Assembly: GCF_046299575.1 (NCBI RefSeq)
Contig: NZ_JBKBHX010000007.1
Location: 124,001-188,000 of the forward strand
Source: Thermaurantimonas sp046299575
GTDB lineage: Bacteria > Bacteroidota > Bacteroidia > Flavobacteriales > Schleiferiaceae
Length of the DNA: 64,000 nt
Direction of reading: 5' to 3'
Every line of letters begins with the position of its first letter. The first letter of the stretch is position 1. Under the pieces are notes generated by a model. That model did no database searches. It worked only from the letters and a program-made list of their open reading frames with translations, and had not been told where the DNA came from. Of this stretch, positions 16,961 through 23,511 are shown piece after piece. The position numbers and the translations under genes were made by a program.

Positions 16961-17093
16961 GGTGCCCGGCGGGCGCGCGGCAGCGCGGTGCTATGGCAGC
17001 ATTGCAAGCTGCCATAGCACGGAAGCGAAGCGTACCCCAGAGGGGACCGACCCCTGACGAAGGCGCCAAAGGCGCCTTGTCAGGGGGCACGCC
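16961..17093. ncRNA. GC-rich multi-hairpin element (candidate structured RNA or intergenic repeat)
   Basis: Three nested stem-loops are exact enough to see by eye: 16988-17000 with 17008-17020 (13 bp perfect, 7-base loop); 17035-17038 with 17042-17045 (4 bp); and 17051-17067 with 17071-17086 (16 bp with one bulged G and a 3-base loop). The ends GTGCCC (16962-16967) and GGGCAC (17085-17090) could close the whole as a multibranch. GC content is far above the flanks. It begins 20 bases beyond the yggS stop, on the 3' side of kynU-kmo-yggS. There is no T-run after it in that direction, so it is not a simple terminator. Strand and function are unknown. Confidence 0.6.
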
Positions 17094-17113
17094 CAAAAAA
17101 TTAAAAAATAATA

Positions 17114-17773
17114 TTAACGACTCCCGAAGATGGCGCTGCCCACGCGAATCATGGTGCTGCCACAGCGGAGAGCTATGGGATAATCGCCACTCATGCCCAT
17201 GGATAGAGTGTCAAGTTGTGTGTCGGGATAGGTGGTGCGGAGTTGGTCGAACAGATTTTTGAGGTGCAGAAATTCGGATTCAATTTTTTGAGTTTGATTG
17301 GTATTGGTGGCCATACCCATCAGACCGCGTAGGCGGACGTTTGGGAAATGACCCTGGTAGATTTTTTGAGCTAGGTGAAGACATTCGGTGTCATTGAGGC
17401 CGAATTTGGTTTCTTCGTCGGCGATAAAGACCTGAAGGAGTATGTCGATGGTGCGGTTTGCTTTGAGGGCTTGTTTCTGGATTTCGGTGAGGAGCTTTTC
17501 GCTATCGACGCTGTGTATCAGGTGAATAAAAGGTGCGATGTACTTGACTTTGTTCGTCTGAAGGTGGCCGATCATGTGCCAGCGGATGTCTTTGGGGAGT
17601 TTTTCAGCTTTTTCGACGAGTTCTTGAACGCGGTTTTCGCCGAAGTCGCGATGGCCGGCGTAATAGGCTTCGAGTATTTGCTCCGGCGATTTGAATTTTG
17701 ATACTGCCACAAGGGTGACGAACGGGCCTATTTCAGAGCGAATCCGTGCGATGTTATCGGCTACAGAGCTCAT
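17114..17773 (-). CDS. YggS/PLPBP family pyridoxal-phosphate homeostasis protein
   Basis: This 219-residue protein of the YggS/PROSC family binds PLP through a lysine but has no known catalytic reaction, and buffers the cell's B6 vitamer pool. Seen here: VTLVAVSKFKSPEQI with the PLP lysine, HMIGHLQTNKVKYI, GLMGMATNTNQ, and the C-terminal phosphate-binding LSMGMSGDYPIAL plus IRVGSAIFG. Its start overlaps the kmo stop by four bases, making it the third gene of a kynU-kmo-yggS unit. Placement next to a PLP enzyme of kynurenine breakdown suggests it services cofactor supply there (inference). Confidence 0.93.
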   Translation of the reverse strand: MSSVADNIARIRSEIGPFVTLVAVSKFKSPEQILEAYYAGHRDFGENRVQELVEKAEKLPKDIRWHMIGHLQTNKVKYIAPFIHLIHSVDSEKLLTEIQKQALKANRTIDILLQVFIADEETKFGLNDTECLHLAQKIYQGHFPNVRLRGLMGMATNTNQTQKIESEFLHLKNLFDQLRTTYPDTQLDTLSMGMSGDYPIALRCGSTMIRVGSAIFGSR

Positions 17774-19122
17774 ACTGGTTGTATTTCGCGGAGTTTAGCG
17801 ATAATGGCTGATTCTACTTCGGGGCTGTCCCAATTGGTTTCGATGTCAGGACGGCTCATGATATCGGCCATAATTTGGTCGTGGATTTTACCGAGGGCGA
17901 GGGCTTCAGAATAGCGCATGTGGCTGAAGGTAACCATTGAGTAAAGGGGTGTCCAGAGGTCGGGATACTTCTGCTGAATGCGGGCTTCGATTTTTTTCTG
18001 AAGCAGAAATTTTGGGTCGGCTGTAAGGTCGCGCATTTCGATGAAATTTCGAAGTGCGAGCTCGGCAATGGCATCGCCGTCGGGCTTTCGCAGTTGCTGG
18101 TATTGCTGCAGGGCTGAGGTCCAGTCATCGGTGGTGTCGAGGAGCTGGAATAGTACGTCTACATCTTCGAAGCCGCAGTTCATTCCCTGGCCGTAGAAGG
18201 GGACGATGGCGTGTGCTGCATCGCCTATGAGTGCAGTTTGATTGCGCACCCACGGATAGCATCGGATGATGCATAGGGATGAGACAGGATTCTGCAGCCA
18301 CTGTTGGTCGAAGTCAGGCATGAGATCCAATGCATCGGGGAAGGTATGTCGGAAGAATTCTCTGGCTTTTTTAACGGTGTCGAGAGCTGAGAAGGAATTT
18401 TGGCCTTCGAAGGGGAGAAAGAGTGTAACTGTGAAAGTACCGTCGATATTCGGAAGGGCAATGAGCATAAACTCATGGCGTGGCCAGATGTGGAGTGCGT
18501 TGTTTTCTAGCAGGAAGGTGCCGCCCTTACCGGCAGGTATGGTGAGCTCTTTATAACCGTGCGAGATGTACTGCTGCTGGTAGTCGAACCGGTCGGTCTT
18601 CATCATTTCACCGCGGATGGCTGAGAAAGCCCCGTCGGCCCCGAAGATGTAATCGGCCTTGACTACGACTTCGTCGCCGGCTTCTTCGATAAATTTTACC
18701 TCGTTAGTAAGGAAGTCCACATCCACACACTTGTGGTTAAAGAACAGCTCTACATTTTCATAGGCGTCGGCAGCGTTGAGGAGCAGGATGTTAAGACCAC
18801 CACGCGAAACGGAATAAATGGCCTGACCCGGCTGTCCGTAGGGCTGGCGAACATAACTGCCGTCTGGCTGATGCAGGCCTCTGTGATACATAGGCAGGGC
18901 TATTTGACGCACTTTTTCTTCGAGACCCACTCCACGGAGGGCCTTCCAGCCACGGTCGCTAAGGGCAAGATTTATGGAACGACCCGCGTAAATATTGGTT
19001 TTACGTGCATCCGGGCGTCGTTCGAAGAGGCGGACACGATGACCTCTTTCGGCAAAATACACTGCTAAGAGTGAACCTACAAGCCCTCCACCAGCAATGA
19101 CAATACTTTTTTTAGCATTCAT
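17770..19122 (-). CDS. kmo: Kynurenine 3-monooxygenase
   Basis: This 450-residue flavoprotein monooxygenase converts L-kynurenine to 3-hydroxykynurenine with NADPH and O2. The FAD-binding GGGLVGSLLAVYFAERG lies near the N-terminus, the second FAD motif is LIGDAAHAIVPFYGQGMN, and the family-typical YAGRSINLALSDRGW follows the first Rossmann unit. Length matches bacterial KMO. It overlaps kynU by four bases upstream and yggS by four downstream. No tryptophan dioxygenase or 3-hydroxyanthranilate dioxygenase gene lies in the window, so whether the route serves catabolism or NAD synthesis is open. Confidence 0.95.
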   Translation of the reverse strand: MNAKKSIVIAGGGLVGSLLAVYFAERGHRVRLFERRPDARKTNIYAGRSINLALSDRGWKALRGVGLEEKVRQIALPMYHRGLHQPDGSYVRQPYGQPGQAIYSVSRGGLNILLLNAADAYENVELFFNHKCVDVDFLTNEVKFIEEAGDEVVVKADYIFGADGAFSAIRGEMMKTDRFDYQQQYISHGYKELTIPAGKGGTFLLENNALHIWPRHEFMLIALPNIDGTFTVTLFLPFEGQNSFSALDTVKKAREFFRHTFPDALDLMPDFDQQWLQNPVSSLCIIRCYPWVRNQTALIGDAAHAIVPFYGQGMNCGFEDVDVLFQLLDTTDDWTSALQQYQQLRKPDGDAIAELALRNFIEMRDLTADPKFLLQKKIEARIQQKYPDLWTPLYSMVTFSHMRYSEALALGKIHDQIMADIMSRPDIETNWDSPEVESAIIAKLREIQPV

Positions 19123-20387
19123 TTTTTATGGATTAAAATTCCTTTCTCTATGATTTCCAAAGTTCTAAAAACATCTTCAAAACAATTGTACAACGGTACA
19201 GGAGCCATACGGATCACGTCGGGGTAGCGCCAGTCAACGACGACCCCGTGCAGAGTAAGATGATCAAACATTGGTCTGCCATAGCCATGGAATACCACAC
19301 TTAGTTGGCAGCCAGATTTTTCATTTTCAAAAGGGGTAAGAATGCTGATATCAGCATTATAAGTTTCATTGATTTCACGTAAACCATTGGCTAACAATGT
19401 TGTGAGTGCTCGACTTTTGTTTCGAAGAGCTTCCCAACCGGCCTGCTGAAACAGTGGCAAAGAGGCCAGCAGGGGTGTCATAGACAAAATGGGAGGATTT
19501 GACAGCTGCCATGCTTCCGCCGTATTTATTGGCTCAAAGTCATGCGGCATTTCAAATCTTGTGGATTTTGAATGTCCCCACCAACCCTCAAACCTTGGAA
19601 GCACCTTGCCGTGATGCCGCTCGTGAACGAAAATACCGGCCACAGCTCCCGGGCCGCCGTTCAGATACTTATAGCTGCACCAGGCAGCAAAGTCCACACC
19701 CCAGTCGTGCAGTTTGAGGGGAATATTACCCACTGCGTGTGCCAGATCCCAGCCTACCACAATGCCCCGCTCACGGGCAAATTGGGTGATATTCTCCATA
19801 TCAAACACTTGACCAGTGTAATAATTTACACCACCCATCATCAGCAGGGCTGTTTCGTCAGCATGTTCGTCAATGAAGCCGAGCAAAGTTGTTTCGGATA
19901 TAATTCCGTTTGAATCCGTGGGAATTTCAACCACTGCTTCGGGATAACCATGAAAGCGCGCCTGGCTCTGAAGTGCGTAGTAATCGCTGGGGAAGGCTTT
20001 TGTTTCACACAATATTTTGTACCGCCACTTTGTAGGACGATAAAAGGAAACCATCAGAAAGTGAAGATTGGCCGTCAGCGTATTCATTGCCACGACTTCG
20101 GCAGGCAGTGCGCCAGCGATATAAGCCAGGTGGTCGGTAAGCAGCTCGTGATAGGGCATCCAGGGACGTCGCGCGTGTGTATGACCATCTACGCCAAGAG
20201 TAGCCCAGTCGTCGAGCTCCTCGAGCAGAAGGTCACGCACAGTCTTCGGCTGAAGGCCGAGGGAATTGCCCGTGAGATATATTTTTTGGGCTCCTTCTTT
20301 GGTAGTGGGTATGTGAAATTTTGAGCGAAAGTCTTTTAAAACATCAGCCTCATCGGCCTTGCGATAGTCAAATGATTTCCAGTGCAT
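19119..20387 (-). CDS. kynU: Kynureninase
   Basis: This 422-residue PLP-dependent enzyme hydrolyses kynurenine or 3-hydroxykynurenine to anthranilate or 3-hydroxyanthranilate plus alanine. Landmarks are YLTGNSLGLQPKTV (residues 37-50), GWDLAHAVGN with the PLP-ring aspartate, and the Schiff-base lysine Lys240 in SYKYLNGGPGAVAG. I start it at the ATG at 20387: the frame continues upstream, but those extra 38 residues form an atypical hydrophobic leader. A perfect -7 element lies only 5 bases upstream, which would make the message nearly leaderless. It is the first gene of kynU-kmo-yggS. Confidence 0.95.
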   Translation of the reverse strand: MHWKSFDYRKADEADVLKDFRSKFHIPTTKEGAQKIYLTGNSLGLQPKTVRDLLLEELDDWATLGVDGHTHARRPWMPYHELLTDHLAYIAGALPAEVVAMNTLTANLHFLMVSFYRPTKWRYKILCETKAFPSDYYALQSQARFHGYPEAVVEIPTDSNGIISETTLLGFIDEHADETALLMMGGVNYYTGQVFDMENITQFARERGIVVGWDLAHAVGNIPLKLHDWGVDFAAWCSYKYLNGGPGAVAGIFVHERHHGKVLPRFEGWWGHSKSTRFEMPHDFEPINTAEAWQLSNPPILSMTPLLASLPLFQQAGWEALRNKSRALTTLLANGLREINETYNADISILTPFENEKSGCQLSVVFHGYGRPMFDHLTLHGVVVDWRYPDVIRMAPVPLYNCFEDVFRTLEIIEKGILIHKK

Positions 20388-20392
20388 GAGGG

Positions 20393-20400
20393 CAAAGGTA
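20393..20400 (-). promoter_or_regulatory. Candidate -7 element of kynU (TACCTTTG, then CCC)
   Basis: On the minus strand TACCTTTGCCC matches the Bacteroidetes -7 consensus TAnnTTTG perfectly and lies 5 bases before the chosen kynU ATG. No convincing -33 element was found. If real, transcription would begin at or next to the start codon. Confidence 0.4.
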
Positions 20401-20463
20401 TAGGGCCGGCTATCATTTAAAATACGATTAAGGGCAATTAAAACTAAAAAAAAGCAAAGGAGA

Positions 20464-21348
20464 TTAATCAACTTTTTTATACCCCCTAAGATAGAGTACA
20501 TCGCCGGGTTTCGGCTGCTCTCCTGCCTTCAGGTTGTTGCGTTTGTATAGGTATTTGAGTTTTATTCCGAATTGCTGGCTGATTTTGTACATATCGTCTT
20601 CGGGTTTTACGGTGTAGGTTTTCACTTTTCGGGCCCGGCAGCGCTTGGGTTGTAAGAAGACGATGTCGCCGGGCTGCAGGGCATGGGTGTAGTTTAGCTC
20701 GTTGTATTTTAAAAGGTACTCAACTTTGGTATCAAATTCTTCAGCGATCGTCTCCCAGGTATCACCAGCTACTGCAATTACGTATTTGATGCGGTTTTCG
20801 TGATATTTTAGACGTCTTTCGGAAACTACGAGTGAACCAAGTGCTTCCTGGTCGATGATGTAGAGTTGATAATCTTCGATGATTTTGATGAGTAGTTCTG
20901 GATAACGTGGATTGGTGGCATATCCTGCTTCTTTTAATCCATAAGCCCAGGCTTTGTAGTCGTCGATGGGCAATGAGAAGAGTTTTTTGTAGCGAGGTCG
21001 CTCGCTGAGAAAGAGGGAATGATCGCGATACGACTCTTCCACAGACTTGTATTTTCTGAAACACTCATTTTTCTGGTCGTCGTCGTGATATACGGTTGGG
21101 CCGTCCCACTCACGGTGGCATTTAATGCCGAAGTGATTATTGGCTTTTACTGCAAGGACGCTTGTTCCATCTGCCGACTCAAGAGCTGCCTGAGCGAGTT
21201 TAATGCTTGCTGGTATCTTATAGGTCTTCATTTCTTCGATGGCCAGCGGTTTGTGCTTTTGGAAGTACTCCAACCGGCGTTTATTTAGGTTCTGGCCCAT
21301 TAATGGCCAGGTGAGTAGCAGTGAGATGAGCCACCAGAGGTTTTTCAT
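20464..21348 (-). CDS. Glucosaminidase (GH73) with two LysM domains
   Basis: This 294-residue exported peptidoglycan hydrolase has a signal peptide (residues 1-18, ending before QNLNKRR). A GH73 glucosaminidase domain spans about residues 30-165, with IPASIKLAQAALESADG holding the catalytic glutamate and ANNHFGIKC following. Two LysM repeats occupy about residues 185-235 and 240-290 and bind glycan. It should cleave GlcNAc-MurNAc chains during wall turnover. The signal peptide is encoded inside the last 68 bases of the upstream ACC deaminase-like gene in another frame; a later start would lose it. Confidence 0.92.
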   Translation of the reverse strand: MKNLWWLISLLLTWPLMGQNLNKRRLEYFQKHKPLAIEEMKTYKIPASIKLAQAALESADGTSVLAVKANNHFGIKCHREWDGPTVYHDDDQKNECFRKYKSVEESYRDHSLFLSERPRYKKLFSLPIDDYKAWAYGLKEAGYATNPRYPELLIKIIEDYQLYIIDQEALGSLVVSERRLKYHENRIKYVIAVAGDTWETIAEEFDTKVEYLLKYNELNYTHALQPGDIVFLQPKRCRARKVKTYTVKPEDDMYKISQQFGIKLKYLYKRNNLKAGEQPKPGDVLYLRGYKKVD

Positions 21349-22240
21349 AGGCCAAATGAAGCTTTTTCTTTTTAATTTGGGGCAATATACCCATCATTCC
21401 TTGCAGTCCGCCGGTGTGAATCCACAATTTTCGTACACCCGACGGTGAATTATTTTTATGCAAAAACGCGAACAATGATTTAGCCGTATACACCAGATCG
21501 GTCATAATGCCTGTCACTTTGTAAAAGATATTGGCAAATTCCAGCAATTCGGATGTCCATTTTGCATAGCCGCCGAAGTGATAACCGTCAGCGAAGCTTA
21601 GATTTTCGGGTAGTTTAATCGGGAAATGGGTTAAGAAGTCATCAGCCAGTTCTCTACCGGTAGCTTTTAGCACAGGAACAGCTATTACCCGTGCATGCGG
21701 TGCTGCAAGTGCTATCCCGATGGCCGTGGTCAGTGTGCCGGCTGCAAGCCATATTTCTTCATAATTTATAAAAGTGTTTTCATAGCTAAGTCTTACCCCC
21801 TCCACTCCAAGAGGTCCCTTGCCCCCTTCTGGTACAGCAATCCATTTTGGATCGGATGAATGCTCAGTATTTTTTTGGAGCCGATACACATCAGTATTCA
21901 TTTTTAGGAGTTGCATACCCAGACGATGACAGATTTCGAGGGTAGGCGTAATTTGATGAAATCCGCGTACAAAAGCCCGGCATGGTATCTTTAAAAAATA
22001 TGCAGCGTTGGCCGTAGCGACGAGATGGTTTGAAAATGGACCGCCAAATGTTTCAATGCCCTTGTGATTCTCAAGAGCTATTTTTAAATAAAGCCAGAGT
22101 TTTCGCAACTTGTTACCAGAGATGACCGGGTGAATCAAATCGTCGCGCAGGACTGAGAAGCGCTTCTCATTAAATTGAACTTCATGAAATTCAGCATTTA
22201 ACCAGCTTGTGCGAAGGAATTGCTCAAAAAATGCATTCAT
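21281..22240 (-). CDS. ACC deaminase/D-cysteine desulfhydrase-family PLP enzyme
   Basis: This 319-residue fold-type II PLP enzyme resembles 1-aminocyclopropane-1-carboxylate deaminase and D-cysteine desulfhydrase. The PLP lysine is Lys44 in SGNKLRKLW, the substrate block is FGGPFSNHLVATA, and the C-terminal IHTGGLQG closes the core. Sequence alone does not separate deaminase from desulfhydrase, and Bacteroidota members are usually left unassigned. I chose the ATG at 22240; an ATG at 22261 adds seven residues. About 30 residues beyond GGLQG form an extension that overlaps the glucosaminidase start. It is divergent from meaB. Confidence 0.88.
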   Translation of the reverse strand: MNAFFEQFLRTSWLNAEFHEVQFNEKRFSVLRDDLIHPVISGNKLRKLWLYLKIALENHKGIETFGGPFSNHLVATANAAYFLKIPCRAFVRGFHQITPTLEICHRLGMQLLKMNTDVYRLQKNTEHSSDPKWIAVPEGGKGPLGVEGVRLSYENTFINYEEIWLAAGTLTTAIGIALAAPHARVIAVPVLKATGRELADDFLTHFPIKLPENLSFADGYHFGGYAKWTSELLEFANIFYKVTGIMTDLVYTAKSLFAFLHKNNSPSGVRKLWIHTGGLQGMMGILPQIKKKKLHLAYEKPLVAHLTATHLAINGPEPK

Positions 22241-22291
22241 CAAAAGACTTTCATCAGACAAAGAACCGATAAAGTTTGCATAGTTTTGGGC

Positions 22292-23299
22292 GTGCTAAAT
22301 CCAAATTTTAAATACCATCCCGGCGAACTGCCATCGGCCGATGAACTTTTTGAATCGCTGAAAAACGGTGACAGGCTTGCTTTGGCAAGGGCTATTTCAC
22401 TTTTAGAAAGTACCCATCCAGCACATCGCAAGTTGGCCGCAGAACTTATCCGCCGAAGTGTAGAGCTGAAGGCTGATACCTTGCGCATAGGTATCTCGGG
22501 CGTACCAGGTGTAGGAAAGAGCACTTTCATTGAGGCATTTGGCAATTTTTTGATCGATGAATTTGATTATCGTGTGGCAGTGTTGGCTATAGACCCCAGC
22601 AGCCAGACGGGAGGAGGAAGCATTATGGGCGATAAGACACGTATGGCTCGCCTTGCTTCAAGGTCTGAAGCCTTCATACGTCCAAGTCCATCAGGAAATC
22701 AATTGGGTGGTGTGAATCGCACCACGCGCGAGTCCCTGCTTTTATGTGAAGCTGCAGGCTTTGACGTTATTCTTGTGGAAACTGTAGGTGTAGGCCAAAG
22801 TGAAACTGCCGTATATCATCTCACCGACTTCTTTATGGTGCTTATGCTTGCCAATGCCGGCGATGAGCTGCAGGGCATCAAACGCGGCATTATGGAACTG
22901 GCTCATTTGGTAGTGATAAATAAGGCCGATGGTGAAAATCTGACGGCTGCGCGCAGAGCAGCTGCAGAATACGCCCGCGCTCTGCACCTGCTGCAAGCCG
23001 GACAATCGCAGTGGAGCCCTCGGGTGTGTACCACAAGTGCCCTCACCGGCGCTGGCATGGCGCAGGTGTACGACTTCATCGATCAATATAGGCGGCTCAC
23101 ACATGCCAACGGATACTGGCAGCAAAATCGCCTGATGCAGCAGAGCTATTGGTACGAGCAGGCCATTGCCGGCGCATGGAAATATTTTTTGCATAAAAAT
23201 CCGGAAAAATTTCAATTATATCAGCACCTAAAATCCTTGGTTGAATCTGGTGAGACTGATCCTTTTTTGGCCGCTGAAGAACTGTTTGAGGATTTGTGA
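22292..23299 (+). CDS. meaB: Methylmalonyl-CoA mutase-associated GTPase
   Basis: This G3E-type GTPase protects and reloads B12 in methylmalonyl-CoA mutase. The P-loop GVPGVGKST lies at residues 70-78, the switch region is VETVGVGQSE, and the guanine-specificity NKAD is present. From the GTG at 22292 the protein has 335 residues, as in ArgK/MeaB. An ATG at 22220 would add 24 residues and run into the divergent gene, and a TTG at 22286 is also possible. Its client subunits mutA and mutB lie about 10 kb away, so regulation is probably separate. Confidence 0.94.
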   Translation: MLNPNFKYHPGELPSADELFESLKNGDRLALARAISLLESTHPAHRKLAAELIRRSVELKADTLRIGISGVPGVGKSTFIEAFGNFLIDEFDYRVAVLAIDPSSQTGGGSIMGDKTRMARLASRSEAFIRPSPSGNQLGGVNRTTRESLLLCEAAGFDVILVETVGVGQSETAVYHLTDFFMVLMLANAGDELQGIKRGIMELAHLVVINKADGENLTAARRAAAEYARALHLLQAGQSQWSPRVCTTSALTGAGMAQVYDFIDQYRRLTHANGYWQQNRLMQQSYWYEQAIAGAWKYFLHKNPEKFQLYQHLKSLVESGETDPFLAAEELFEDL

Positions 23300-23462
23300 A
23301 ATAATGAGTCTTATGATTTTTTGATACTTACGGCAAAACTTTTAATGCTTTCAAATAGTGCTCTAAAAATTTGATTAGCAAATACACCGGTATTTAGAAA
23401 CCCATAAATTTCCTTGAAGGGGCTCTGGTTATTGGAAAAAATTCGGGTGTAGTCAGATTAAT

Positions 23463-23506
23463 TTAGATTATATTGTAGTCTAAAATTTGATAATTATATT
23501 ATCAAA
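23463..23506. promoter_or_regulatory. Two adjacent 21-bp palindromes in front of the polymerase gene
   Basis: The second, at 23486-23506, is perfect: TTTGATAAT, a TAT centre, then ATTATCAAA, ending 5 bases before the ATG. The first, at 23463-23483, is imperfect, with TTAGA and TCTAA at its ends and 8 of 10 arm positions paired. Their centres are 23 bases apart. This is the layout expected for a dimeric repressor binding twice across promoter and start. The regulator is unknown. Confidence 0.55.
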
Positions 23507-23511
23507 ACTAC

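Noticed and set aside
16961..17093. Simple intrinsic terminator for yggS
   Set aside because: The stems are far more elaborate than a terminator and no T-run follows on the minus strand.
16749..17262. Open frames on both strands across the C-poor stretch and multi-hairpin element
   Set aside because: Low-complexity products with no family resemblance, which exist because of the skewed composition and GC-rich palindromes.
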